In this document: positions 35,906 to 47,148 of the stretch, piece after piece
Position numbering within the stretch: position 1 is the stretch's first letter
Layout of the letters: each line of letters starts with the position of its first letter
Source of the DNA: Adiantum capillus-veneris
Lineage: Eukaryota > Streptophyta > Polypodiopsida > Polypodiales > Pteridaceae
DNA length: 64,000 bases
Reading direction: 5' to 3'
Assembly: GCA_014529385.2 (NCBI GenBank)
Contig: CM043950.1
Coordinates: forward strand, 75,931,435 to 75,995,434
Translations under genes and position numbers: made by a program
The notes under the pieces: model-generated
Database searches by the model: none
The model's input: the letters and a program-made list of their open reading frames with translations, nothing else
Told to the model about the DNA's origin: nothing

Positions 35906-37446
35906 TTTCAATCAGTCAACATGACATAGTTCATAGATGGAACAAACCTATCAGGAGGTCGCGTGACACATCTAGATCTACGCACAATAGGTGGCTGAGG
36001 CTCAGCCACAACCTGTGGTTCCACTCTATCCTGTCCTTGCTCCTCTTGAGCCCTGACATTTTGTCTTGCACGTGCAGTTCCATCTTCTTGGAAGACAACT
36101 CTTCTAATCTCCTCAACCCTCTCTGGTTTAGAATGATATTTGGATTCATTAAAGTGAACATCATTGCTGCGGACAACCTTTCTGGATTCGGGATCCCAAA
36201 GTCTGTACCCCATCTCACCAGAATTACCATAGCCTAGAAAGATGCACTTTCTACTCTTTGGCTCAAGTTTGTTCCTAAATTCCTTTGGAACGTGAGTATA
36301 TGCCTCACAGCCAAAGACTCTGAGATGCTTGTATGAGGGCATTTTGCCCGACCATATCATCTCTGGCACTGAATCCTTCTGCAAAACCTTGCTAGGAGAT
36401 CTATTTACAAGATGGACAACTGTTGATACAGCTTCAGCCCAAAACCCATTTGGCAGCTGTGCATTAGACAACATACTTCTGACCTTCTCTTGTATGGTCC
36501 TATTCATCCTCTCAGCAACACCATTTTGAGGAGGATTCTAAGGAGCAGTAAGTTCACGTTTTATACCTTTTGACTCACAAAAGTCCTGAAAGGCCCTTGA
36601 AACATACTCTCCACCATTGTCAGTGCGTAAGCATTTAAGCTTCTTGCCACTCTGATTCTCCACAAGTGTCACAAACGTTTTGAAAACAGTAAACGCTTCA
36701 TCCTTGTGCTTGAGAAAGTAAACCCATACTTTCCTAGAGTAATCATCTATAAATGTCATAAAGTAAGAAGCTCCCCCTAGAGATAGGTTAGGCATAGGTC
36801 CACACAAATGACTATGAACAAGTGCCAACTGTGTATCTCTTCTACTGCTTCTATGCTTATGTGGCTGCTGTGTTTGCTTACCATACAGACAATGTTCACA
36901 GAATTCAAAATCATTAAATGAAAAGCCAGGCAAATAACCAGAACGAGACAAGATTTCCATTCCCTTCTTGGACATATGTCCTAACCGGCTATGCCACAAA
37001 GAAACGTTCGGCTGCTCGGTTACATTGATTACATTTTTAGGGACATTTGATACATAAATCATGTAAAGTCCTCCAGACTTTACTCCATGTGCTACTGTCA
37101 TAGAACCCTTGGATATCTTCCACATGTTCTGTCCAAAAATGGTGACGTAGCCAGCATCATCAAGTAAACTTGTGCTGATCAAGCTCTTTGTAATTGCGGG
37201 AACATGTCTCACATTCTTCAGCGTGAAAGAAGAGCCATTCTGAAACTTCAATTGAACATCTCCAACACCTAAGATCTCACATGTCTGCCCATTGCCTAGC
37301 CGAACATGATCTTTAGTGGTCACATAAGAAGTAAACCACTCCTTGTTTGGAGACACATGAAGTGATGCCCCTGAGTCTATAATCCAGTCACTCAGTGCAT
37401 TTCCATCAGATGCTGTAAGAAGAACTGAGTCCATTGTATTCTTCAA
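35906..37446 (-). pseudogene. copia D protease and integrase
   Basis: Protease: DWIIDSGASLHVSPNKEWFT with the intact DSGA catalytic motif, then VRLGNGQTCEILGVGDVQLK. Integrase: zinc domain in LWHSRLGHMSKKGMEIL and CEHCLYGKQ (H, H, C, C); core with HSHLCGPMPNLS (usually TDxCGPM; here H-S before H-L, so the first Asp may be lost), TFIDDYSRKVWVYFLKHKDE, LRTDNGGEYVSRAFQDFCES (second Asp) and NGVAERMNRTIQEKVRSML (Glu). One TAA near 36539 lies between LTAP and NPPQNGVAER. The C-terminal end has KCIFLGYGNSGEMGYRLWDP. Confidence 0.88.
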
Positions 37447-37449
37447 GAA

Positions 37450-38237
37450 TTAGATGTCTCCTGACACTAGACTGTCATCCTCTGCAACAATGTTTGTCAC
37501 ATTTATTTCTTGAATCTTCACTGAGGACTTGTTCTTCTCACCATGGTCTTCAGCTTTCTCTTTGTCTTTTTCTGCTTTCCATTCTCTGCAGTCTCTTTTC
37601 ATGTGACCCTTCTTGCCACAATGGTAGCATTCTATGTCACTCTTTCCTTTAGCACTGCGGGACTTGCTACGAGACTGATTCCTCTTTTCACCTTTGTACT
37701 TTTCTTTGGTCCTTCCCCTGACAACTAAGGCTGTTCCTTTGCCTTTGTCCATTGTCTTTCTATTGGTTTCTTCAGTAAGCAGACTTCCTTCTACACCTGC
37801 TATGTTCAAACCATCTGGAGGTGCAGAATTACTCAAAGATGTGCGAAAAGTGTCCCAACTTTCCGGCAATGTGATCAACAGGAACATAGCTCTAATAGGT
37901 TCATCAAACTTGACACCTTGAGCTGACAACTGACTATAGATTGTGTTGAATTCATTCAAATGATTGGACATAACCATGCTTGATAAGCCGACATCTCGTA
38001 TGCTACATTGAAGTAAACGCTTTCTGCTAAAGTCAGCATAATGGTAGAAAGTGCCAATTCATCCATTTCGCTCCATTCATCTTCGTCCATATCTTCTGGT
38101 TTTATCCCCTTGAGCTTTATAGGTTTTATTTGCTTCTTTTGTACCAACACGTGCCAAATCTGCTTCTTCCACAATGGAAAATTGGTTCCATCCAGCTTCT
38201 TGATATTGTAAAGAGCAGTGTCCTGTGATCCAGCCAT
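37450..38237 (-). pseudogene. copia D gag
   Basis: N-terminal block KLDGTNFPLWKKQIWHVLVQ and DEDEWSEMDELALSTIMLTL (37956-38237), then after a lesion near 37985 NHLNEFNTIYSQLSAQGVKF, TLPESWDTFRTSLSNSAP and a basic region. A perfect CCHC knuckle, CYHCGKKGHMKRDC, lies at about 37590-37635. The lesion appears to be a deletion, since the block that normally links the two parts (LYMxK...Y) is absent. The ATG at 38237 starts MAGSQDTALYNIKKLDGTNF. Confidence 0.88.
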
Positions 38238-39333
38238 AGCTACGCTTTATAGTAGTTTACTTTCCTGGGAAAAATTCGGCAAAGTTTCCCCTGTAAACTG
38301 ACCTCTGAACCAATATCAACCTATCAAATGAACCAAGAAAGCTTGAGGTTCTTCAGAAATTTTGGCAGAGTCTCCTTTGTAAAATGGCTATGGTGTACTA
38401 AAAACAGACCAAAAACAGCTCAAAAAACACTGTCTCTCTGACACTGTAAGCTGCGGGTAAACCTGTCCTGCACCTGCACTGTCTCTCACTGTCCTATCAC
38501 TGTCCTATAAGCATAGACTGTGACAATGCCTCAACGGCAGTAAAGCAAAGATGCAATCCCAACTGTCTAACTCATAGTCAATACATCCTAGCTGCCTATC
38601 TAAGGGTGCTCAAGGGATCGCTCCAAGACCTGTATCACTGAAAGGATCTCAACATTCGAGAATCCCCCAGCTCAATAAAACCTCACTCGACCCTCAACAA
38701 AGGCTGCAGTAAATCTGACAGTACATAGACTTCCAACAAAGTCATACATCCACAAATTTCCCACTGTATGCTGTAACCACTGCGGCGGTTGTTTGCTGCG
38801 TGACTCACAGCCAGCAAACCCTCAACAGACATACATCATCTTTGACAATACATCCCATGTGGAAGTACCTGCAATGTCAGGATGAAATCTGGAATATCAA
38901 GCAGCAAACACAAGCTACCTGATGAACTAGTGGATGTCGCCTACAGTCTATGTGTAGATGCGCCCGTGTTGTATGTGACATGCCTCCAAGAACTGTGAGC
39001 CGTCCTTCGATGTGTAGATAGCCACAAATCAACACTCTGGGAGTGTCGATATCCTCAGCACCTGCAGTCGTAGGTCAAAAACCCCAAATTTGCAGAGTCG
39101 GATCTACACCCGTCAAGACCACGTAGTCGAAAATGGCCTGCGCAGACCTTTGTCGAAGCTGAACGGTGGCCGAGATGACCTCAGAATGAAATTTTGACAA
39201 CACCAAGCCCTTTGGGCTTACCCACGTGATTTGGGGCCATGTCTTCGCCTGTCGAATTTCACTCCAATCCGAGTTGGTGACTCTAGCCTCCTGCAGTGCT
39301 GCCCCGAGCCTCGATCTGAGCTCTGATACCAGT
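38238..39333 (-). other. leader of copia D and primer-binding site
   Basis: Untranslated DNA with no reading frame. At its right end the minus strand reads A-CTGGTATCAGAGCTCAGATCG from 39332 downward, complementary to the 3' end of initiator tRNA-Met as in most plant copia elements. Confidence 0.85.
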
Positions 39334-39527
39334 TGAAGGAGTACGAGCGGAAGTGCGACGCGAGAGAGAGAGTGCGAGAAGAAGATCATGATGATATCGT
39401 GAACTCGCTCTACTATAATGTGTAAAGCATAGTGAGTTCTTATTAGGTTTTTACAAAAGAATATGTGTACATACCTGGCGGCCCGCCCACTTACCTGGGC
39501 GACCACATTGGGCTTTATACCCCAACA
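39334..39527 (-). repeat. 5' LTR of copia D
   Basis: 194 bp; minus strand TGTTGGGGTATAAAGCCCAA to GTACTCCTTCA. Nearly the same as the 34070-34261 copy apart from scattered substitutions and one extra GA. Confidence 0.93.
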
Positions 39528-39860
39528 GAAGCTTTCCATATTCATTGCATGACCGAGGTCACAAGGAACACAAAGACCGTATTGTACCAAGTCTCTCTTG
39601 ATGGGAGAATCTATAATAAAAAAGTCTATTGGTGGAGGGGATACCGGCTCCATGTAAATTTGGTCCTCAATTGTTGTCAAGTTCTCTAAACTCTCTCTCT
39701 TGCAAAAGTATTATTCATGCCAAGTAAATTAAGTACTATGGTTATGTTGCTACTGCTAATTAAATTCACCCTCTATGTTCTCAAAGTAGTCTCACAAAAA
39801 TTCTCACTTTAATTTTCTTAATTTTGCTATTCTAAAAGTTCATAGGCCATTTACATTACA
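39528..39860 (+). repeat. gypsy B 3' LTR, right part
   Basis: Resumes with the duplicated GAAGC and matches 61940-61616 on the minus strand through GTTCTCAAAGTAGTC to CATTTACATTACA. The end ATTACA aligns with the LTR end that precedes the primer site at 61598-61615. Flanking bases AAACA are compared with the other end in the findings. Confidence 0.85.
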
Positions 39861-40669
39861 AAACATGCCTCCTCTTTCTCTCGGTGGGTGTAGACAATGT
39901 AGAACATAGTGCCTTTCCTCTTTCCAATTGTAGCATTGACCAAAACAATGGCCTAGCTCTACCCCTACCTACTCTTGAGTGTCCTTTTTCCATGACACTC
40001 AAACGTAACTCCTTTGTTTTGACAAATTTTGAACAGCACGTACCCATTATTGTGGAATGGTAGCCACACCTTGGTTTGCTCGATTCTCCCCTTGAGTTTC
40101 CTCTCGTGGAATTTGAGGCTGAGTGGAAACCCCGTGCATCTTCAACAAAATGGTTTGTGTCTTGATTTCTTCATTTGGCATACACAACGATACTCTATAC
40201 AGCTGAAAGCTGAAAATCCACTCATCTAGATTCTCCTTTGCGAGTAAAAGTCACTCTATAGCTCCGTACCACCATTTGCTATACAACGATGGTCTATATA
40301 AGTTAAAGTCGGAAATCCACTCATCTACATTCTGGTTGCAAGTAAAAGACAATCTATAGCTTTGTGCCACCATTTTCTACCCAAATTTCATAAAACAAAT
40401 TACTCTTCACCTTGACCAAATAGCAATTAGAAGGCTCCTGAGTGGGGTATCAGAAGATGGAGAGAGGGAATAAAAAATACACACAAGACAACCCACCACA
40501 CACACGCTTGTCATGATGAAGTTGTGGAGGGAAGAAAGGGACGAAATGCTGGTTAGACTCCCTTGAATTCAAATGGTTGCGCATGGGTGCACTAGAGAGA
40601 GAAATGTTGGTGCACATAGAAAGAATGGAGTAACCCATTTCTCTAAGCTAGAGTTGGATATGGAGGCAC

Positions 40670-40670
<1 letters not shown>
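39861..40670. other. unassigned sequence
   Basis: No gene. A weak direct repeat (CTATATAG/CTATACAG ... CCACTCATCTA ... ACTCTATAGCT) occurs at about 40190-40270 and 40290-40365. Confidence 0.4.

Positions 40671-40727
<57 letters not shown>
40671..40727. repeat. (GA)n microsatellite
   Basis: Pure GA dinucleotides; 115 bp of unique DNA separate it from a second (GA)n. Confidence 0.95.
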
Positions 40728-40728
<1 letters not shown>

Positions 40729-40838
40729 GAAAAAGGAAGAGAGTGAATAGATCTGCAACCTTAGAATAACTTCACTTTTTGTAAGAACTAAGTAGGAAAG
40801 AATGTCCCATCAATCATTGGGAGAGGGAAGTGACTTTG

Positions 40839-40842
<4 letters not shown>

Positions 40843-40916
<74 letters not shown>
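40843..40916. repeat. (GA)n microsatellite
   Basis: Second pure GA tract in this interval; not visibly attached to a LINE end here. Confidence 0.95.
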
Positions 40917-40918
<2 letters not shown>

Positions 40919-41488
40919 ATTTTAGAGAGATAATGTAATGAGAGAATGTGAAAAATTTGTTTTTTTTGGTAGGGAATGACTTAAAAGTGCTTCGTTTAAT
41001 GACCTTTAAGTGAGGGAGAGAGTCGTTTTGACGTAAGAGAGAGGACAAGGGGGGGTGAGAAAAAGATAAATTAGAATTCAAAAAATATGTTAGGCTATCC
41101 ACCTCTATTTTTGGTTAAAATTTCCTATTTTCAAAGATAAAATATAGAAATAGCATTTTAAAAATCCCAGCATATGCCCTTCAGCCCACTCTTTTAGTCT
41201 TGGTCAAACTTGGCTTAAGCTTTAAGCATTTTCATAAATTTCCAAATAAAGAGGCCCTCCTATACCCCATTCACTTTCTAATGGGACATTTAAGCTAATC
41301 ACTAAAAAGTACAAACTCTCTAAGGAATTTTGTGACCAGCTCAGTGCCAAGACAAAGAAATCATCAACTCCTATTGGGAAGAAATGAGACTCAACAATTG
41401 GGAAGGTAGTAGGTACTTCAGCCGTAATAGCTATTTTCTCATCTTGTACAACACCAGACATAGCCATCAAGATCCAAAAGAAATTGGA

Positions 41489-41519
<31 letters not shown>

Positions 41520-42510
41520 GGTACCTCTGAACATGCAACAATGGTGGCTACTACTATTATCAACTAGTTGACATATTGTGTGCTCTCTACAAGAATAGAT
41601 TGGTCAAAACAATAGTGATGGATTCATCAAAAAATTTAGCACATGAAGTATTCAAGTTGGAGTCACATATAGAAGATGGACATGCAGGGGTGTACGTAGT
41701 GCACATCAAGGATGAGCCCTAGTGCACATACCCTAATTTTGTTCGATGCCAAAACCAAGAAAAAGTATTATTTGGCGTGCAACATGAACTTGTACTTCAT
41801 CTTCTTGAGAGTACTTGGATTGAGAGTTTATACATGAGACAATGCTAGGCAAGAAGGATGTCTACAATGCTCTTAGCCCATGAATGCACATATCCAAAAG
41901 CCAAAATCAAATGGTACAAAGTTTTAAGCTAGCTATGGTTCTTGAGATCAGAGAGCATGTAAGATGAATTGGAAATGAACATGAGGGAGCTTGAGAATAG
42001 CATTCAAGTTAGCCCTGATATAGGAGTATTTCATGGTGGAATCTGAAAGGGTGACAAAGAGAATATTTTTTGAGTGGGTAGTTAGGCCAAATGAGGGATT
42101 TTGACCTATCATTTTTCTAAGAGAATCTAAAATTTGAGACTATTACCAATTATCAAGGACCAAATTTAAGGCTACCCTAAACTCAAAAAACATGGAGCTC
42201 TTTTTGCAGATGTTGTAGAAAGAGAGATACAAGAGTAGTTGGAATTACGGCTTGAGAACAAGTATGCTGAACAAGGCCTAAAGGCTGATTGGAATGAGGT
42301 CAAAGATAAAGGATCACTGCTAGATAAGTGACAAGTATGAAGAAACAAAATGATAGCTAAAACTAATCAAGACCAGAGCATTCATAAGAGTTCCATAAAA
42401 CCTATTATTGTGGTTTTAAAGAGTGAAAAATCCACCTAGTTGATATTGTTAAAGGGATGCGAGAATTGAAGGTGAAACTTGCTAGGCTAGAAGAGAAGGG
42501 CAACCATTGT

Positions 42511-42512
<2 letters not shown>
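40917..42512. other. unassigned sequence with (AT)n tract
   Basis: No recognised protein. An (AT)n run of about 30 bp lies at 41488-41518. A minus-strand frame of 113 codons (41222-41563) crosses the (AT)n; nothing in it is familiar and I do not call it a gene. Confidence 0.4.
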
Positions 42513-42580
<68 letters not shown>

Positions 42581-42610
42581 AGACTTGCAAGAACACACAC
42601 ACACACACAC
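42513..42610. repeat. (GA)n and nearby (AC)n microsatellites
   Basis: GA tract 42513-42576, a 16-bp spacer, then AC dinucleotides 42593-42610. Confidence 0.95.
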
Positions 42611-43440
42611 AAAGATGAAGGCAAAACTTGTTCTTCTTCTTCTTCCTCTTCACTAACTCAATATAAGAGGTCTACATAAAAACATAGGGAAAATAACAAC
42701 ATAAAAGGAAACTAGTACAACAGTCTATTGTGAACCGCTAGTGAAGAGGTGAGTGGATAAGTGTGCCATCACTCTAGTAGGTAGACCAACTTTTTGTAGT
42801 ACAATTGTAGTATCACTGGCAAAGATATGCATGTCCACCAAGTTGGACCGGTGTTGACTGTCAATGATAGTCATCCAAGATTTGTACATGTTGAGCTTGA
42901 CATCTCAACAGTTCCCCTCAAGATCAACGCCATCTCCTATATGCCAAGCATCACTTGAAATTGCCATAGATTCTCCCCTCCAAGGGCCTTTGTGCTGCAA
43001 CCTTCTCATCCATCACCACATACTTAAGGTCGTGGCATGCAAATCTATGGACAAATTTTACACTTTGATCAATTTTTTTGCAATGTTTATGAAATAGAAG
43101 GGTAATTTGGATTGTGCATATAGAATCATTACTATATATTGCACCTTTTTTGAGTTTTGGGACACCTAATATTCCTAATAGGTAACAATACAAAGTCGGA
43201 AAAAAATTTCATTTTATCAAAATCAGAGTCACTTTGAGTAGATATGTAGTACTGAATATTGCTTGGAACTACAAACACTTAACTAAAAGTAAGAAAACTA
43301 CTAAGTTTGGCTTCAACACTTGGCAAAACTATTGGTGGAAAGTTTTTTTTCAACAACAAAAAAACTTTGGCTTGAACTCACAAAATCCCTTCTTCAAAAT
43401 TAAGTGATCACAGCCTATTATAGTGCAAAGTGCAATGCAT
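42611..43440. other. unassigned sequence
   Basis: No gene-like frame; lies downstream of the minus-strand gypsy fragment that follows. Confidence 0.4.
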
Positions 43441-45330
43441 GGTACTTAAACCAAGAATCTCAAGCTACACCATAACAGACCATGAAACACTCCCCTTCTA
43501 TTGCAACCAGCATTGTGTCACAGTTGGACAAAGGAAAAGGATCAGTGATTGTGGCAGCATTCAGTTTCTTGTAATCTACACACACCTTGGTTTTCCCATT
43601 CTTCTTTGGGACCACCACAAATAGTGATAACCAGGTAACCTTATCCAATGGTAAATAAAACCAACTTCCAATAATTTTTCAATATTTTCTTTCACATGTT
43701 TAGCATAATTAGGGCTCATCCTGTACCTTTGTTGCTTCATTGGAATGGCATCCATTTTCAAGTTTATGGTTTTTTGGCATACAGTTGGATCTTCTCCCTT
43801 CATATTGGTATATCACCAAGAAAATACATCCCTAGATTCCAATGAAAAAGTTTTCAATGCCTTCTTAAACTTGGTATCTAATTCAATAGATACATTCACC
43901 ATTTTCGGAGAATCTCTAGCTCCCAAATTTGTTTCTTCTAGGTCAATGTCTCTTACTCTGGAGCTCTTGGACATCTACTCTTGAAACATTGTTTCTACAT
44001 TCTTAATAACTTCAGTTGCTTTATGTTCATCTTCCAATCTCCAGTCTTTAGCTGTTTTAACTATTTCTTCCCGCTTTCTTTCAAGTTCACTTCAGGTACT
44101 TGTTTTGGAATTTCACCTGTGTCTGCAATCTTTTGCACATCTACCTCAAAAATTGGAACTACTGATACATTTCTCTGAATAAACTCATCTTCTTCATCTT
44201 CCTTAATGGCTTCACCCATATTAATTCCTTTTGCATATAAAGGTTTGAATCCAAGTGGAATAGTTTTCTTTGGAATCATCTACATCTTGACCTTCTTTTT
44301 CCTTTGCTAAATCACAATTGTGTTTGCTCCCCACAAGTGCTTCAATTTGGCTTCCCTTAGGCCATGCCCTCCCCAAGAGCATGTTGACTCTTCGTACTTT
44401 AAGACCACAAAATTCACCACAAAAGTTAGTCATGCAACACTTATTGTGTGATTCTTGAGAATACTCAAAGGTTGTACTCTTCTCTAGTCATCCATTTTTA
44501 CTTGAAAAGGTGTTGGTTCCCATTTCATGAGATTTGGTTTCTTAAAATTGATTCAGGAAGGATGTTCACACATGAGCCACCATTTACTAGTACATTTGAC
44601 AGATAAACCTTCCCCATGGAAATATTTATCACAAGCACTTTGTAATCTATATCCATTGTAGCTGCATCTTCACAATCAACCTATGCCAAATCAATTTTAC
44701 TACTCTTTTCCTCTTTTTTACATTCCTTCTCCTTGATGTGACTTGTCAGTTGCCTTAAAAAAATTGGTTGAAAATAGGAACCGATTTTAATGATTGTCTC
44801 ACTTTTATTGAAATGGGTGCTTCCATCAAACCTTCAAAGAGTTCATCTGATAATCCGTTATTGGGTGATTCCTTGGAACTACCTCCTTGTTGGATAGAAA
44901 CTAATTTCTCAGGTTCTCAAGATTTCTTGCCCAGATCTTTCAACTCTGCCTTCATTTTCCCAGTTGGCCATGAATTTGGAGATCCAATAGTACCTTGATT
45001 GAATTGAATCTCCTTCAGTACTCCTAATATGATCTTATCCTGAGCTTCCGAGCCAATAGCACCTTCCTGACTATTTCCTTGTTCCACTTGTTTTTCCTTT
45101 ATCTTCCCTTTTGACCTAGTTATTGCTAGGATTTCCACTTCCAAAGGTTTCTCCTAGAACTCTTCAATCTTGATACATTTAGAGCAATCTGAAAACAATG
45201 CACGGTTTCACTTCCATCTTTTATCATTCCTCCATGGACATGTTTTTTCCAAGTCTCTTCTACTAATTGATTTGTCTACTCCTCAACTACAGAGGTTATC
45301 TCATCCAAAAGACTACATTCACCTAAGCAA
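43441..45330 (-). pseudogene. gypsy fragment G: protease to start of RT (minus)
   Basis: Right to left: a Glu/Lys-rich region (44917-45144) of unknown role; a protease block at about 44560-44660 (VYLSNVLVNGGSCVNILPES, usually DGGSxVNILP, so the catalytic Asp reads Asn); RRVNMLLGRAWPKGSQIEAL (the ILGRPWL block, 44221-44433); a linker with FSLESRDVFSW; then the RT start: DPTVCQKTINLKMDAIPMKQ, YRMSPNYAKHVKENIEKLLE and VVVPKKNGKTKVCVDYKKLN with AATITDPFPLSNCDTML. It stops just before the first catalytic Asp block. Many stops; a different gypsy lineage from B (KKNGK rather than KKDGI). Confidence 0.75.
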
Positions 45331-45658
45331 GTGACTTCATCCTCCCATCATTGGAGGAACTACTTCTTGTTTTTTCAAGTGTATAATTAACAATTAGAAT
45401 TTCCTCTCATTCCTATGTTTACTTCGCAGTTCACATGCATGTCGTTGCCTACATCCAAGAGTCCCACAATAAGTACATGGATGCATTGGATTATTTTAGA
45501 GATTGATATCAATTATAGACAAGAAAAGTTTATTAGAGGTTGGTGCGAATGAAAGGGGGAGAAATTCAACATTGCAAGAGGGTTTCCCATGCCTTTTGCT
45601 ACTAGTGTTTGCTCATCATCCTCTACTACTCCTACAAGTAGCCCAACACAACATGGGT
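45331..45658. other. unassigned sequence
   Basis: Upstream of fragment G; nothing recognised. Confidence 0.4.
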
Positions 45659-45672
45659 AGAGAGAGAGAGAG

Positions 45673-45758
<86 letters not shown>
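45659..45758. repeat. (GA)n microsatellite
   Basis: About 100 bp of GA with one CC interruption near 45673; the longest dinucleotide run in the window. Confidence 0.95.
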
Positions 45759-45760
<2 letters not shown>

Positions 45761-46100
45761 AGTTGTGTGTGCATGCTTGGTGTGCCCGGTGGGCTTTCAT
45801 TTACATAGAGGTCAAGTCAATCAAAGAATCAAAGCCTCACAATTCGTGACACTTACTATCTGATTAGCAATGACATGGCCCATCTTTGCAAGTATTCGAT
45901 CTTGCCTCATAACTAGAAGCACTCAAATTGGCTTGTGAACCATGTAACACAAAGGAATCTAATCCCCATGAGATGTTTTGTAGCCATCTTGTGGCATTGT
46001 TATGCAAAATATGCACCCAATCTTGTAATTGTAGCAACTACTACACCAAAGTTACAATTTAGAGAAGCCTAGTTTTCCTTTGAGCACAGGTTAATTATGA
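45759..46100. other. unassigned sequence
   Basis: No gene recognised between the (GA)n tract and the RT fragment on the minus strand. Confidence 0.4.
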
Positions 46101-46745
46101 ATAGGAATCTGCGACAACCTATCATTCAATTGGCCATATACCCTAAACCTTTGATAAAGTTTGATGTACACAAAAAATAAGCTCAATTCAGATACATTTG
46201 TTGGTGCTCTACATTCTTGTCTTTAGCCATTCTCATGCCATTTTTGGACACAATATGTCCCAATAGCTATCCCTTCTATATCGTGAATACTGACTTAAGG
46301 AGATTCCAATAGATTCTCTTCTCTCTGCATATCTTGAATAAAATCTCCAAAAATAGAAGATTCTATACAAGAACATTGTGAGGTCATCCACGAATATTAT
46401 CAAAAACTTGTGCAATGGCTCAGTGAAGATCTCCATCATACATCACTAAAAGGTAACTACATCATTACATAAGCTGAAGGGGATAACCAAAAACATGAAA
46501 CCTCACCATTCAATGATGAGTGTCGTTTTCAACGGTCTTCTAGTGCTAGCTTCAATTGACTATATCCATTGTACACATCCATGAAACTATACATGTCATG
46601 TCCAACTATCTCATCTAACATCATATCTACGAAAGGCGATGAAAATGGATCTTTAATTATTTGAGCACAAAATTTACTGTATTCCACATAGACCCTGGGA
46701 TTTCCATTCTTCTTCAAAACTACAATAATAGTAAATAACTAGGCA
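46101..46745 (-). pseudogene. gypsy reverse transcriptase fragment H (minus)
   Basis: MKKNGNPRVYVEYSKF, then PFSSPFVDMMLDEIVGHDMY and SFMDVYNGYSQLKLALEDR (first catalytic Asp block; 46529-46717), then after stops FLIIFVDDLTMFLYRIFYF (46233-46439), where FVDD is the polymerase YxDD box. It covers the RT palm that fragment G lacks, but both include the KKNG block, so they are two copies of related elements rather than one. Truncated at 46745 by an LTR start. Confidence 0.75.
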
Positions 46746-46750
46746 CTACT

Positions 46751-47148
46751 TGTTGGGGTAAGCCTTAGCTTACACTCACAGCCAAAAAAAACCCCTTAAG
46801 CCAAGCATGTACTATTTAAGTGCATAGTCATACTTTTTCTATGGAGCCTATAAAGCCTTCCACATTCTACACATTCCCTATACACGTGCCACACACTTGT
46901 TGGCCACATGCTACTTGTTGTGGTAGCTCACATGACCCTTTCCATTTTAACTTGTGGTGCATATACATCCACTCATTGAATGCACTTCTCCACATTGAGC
47001 TTATAAATGGCCAATATCTAAAGATTGCAAATAGTTTTAATCAATCAAGCAAGTTAGCCTCTTATTGCATTGAATACATTTCCCTAATTTACCTATTTCT
47101 AATGGTTATGACGAGTGCCTTGTTGGTCTATCCATCATAGGCATTACA
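46751..47148 (+). repeat. copia-type LTR (5' or remnant), 398 bp
   Basis: Starts TGTTGGGGTAAGCCTTAGC and ends ATCATAGGCATTACA, followed from 47150 by GTGGTATCGGAGC, a close variant of the Met primer site TGGTATCAGAGC. So this is the 5' LTR of a plus-strand element. No second LTR copy is found in the window and no gag is recognisable downstream, so the rest is lost or beyond recognition. Confidence 0.75.

Larger units (their letters stand above)
34065..39532 (-). mobile_element. Copia D: nearly complete Ty1/copia element with 192/194-bp LTRs and TSD GAAGC
   Basis: LTRs at 34070-34261 and 39334-39527, TSD GAAGC at 34065-34069 and 39528-39532. The minus strand reads LTR, primer site TGGTATCAGAGCTCAGA, about 1.1-kb leader, gag, protease, integrase, RT, RNase H, purine tract GTGGGAGGT, LTR. 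The LTRs differ at about ten sites by eye. Only a few lesions interrupt the polyprotein: a deletion/frameshift in gag near 37985, a stop near 37448, one TAA near 36540 and frameshifts near 35900 and 35630. It sits inside the gypsy B 3' LTR, so it is younger than B. Its LTR ends and purine tract are related to element C. Confidence 0.95.
28207..39860 (+). mobile_element. Gypsy B: decayed Ty3/gypsy element (gag to 3' LTR), 3' LTR split by copia D
   Basis: Order gag, protease, RT, RNase H, integrase, chromodomain-like tail and 3' LTR, as in plant chromovirus-type gypsy elements. The 5' LTR, primer site and gag start are not adjacent; matching sequence lies on the minus strand at 60774-63128. Many stops and several frameshifts. 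The 3' LTR begins at about 32861 and ends ATTACA at 39860 once the 5,458-bp copia D plus its 5-bp TSD are discounted, giving about 1,537 bp against 1,513 bp for the minus-strand copy at 61616-63128. Confidence 0.9.

Noticed and set aside
41222-41563. 113-codon minus-strand frame
   Set aside because: Crosses an (AT)n tract that gives Tyr-Ile repeats; nothing in it suggests a real protein.
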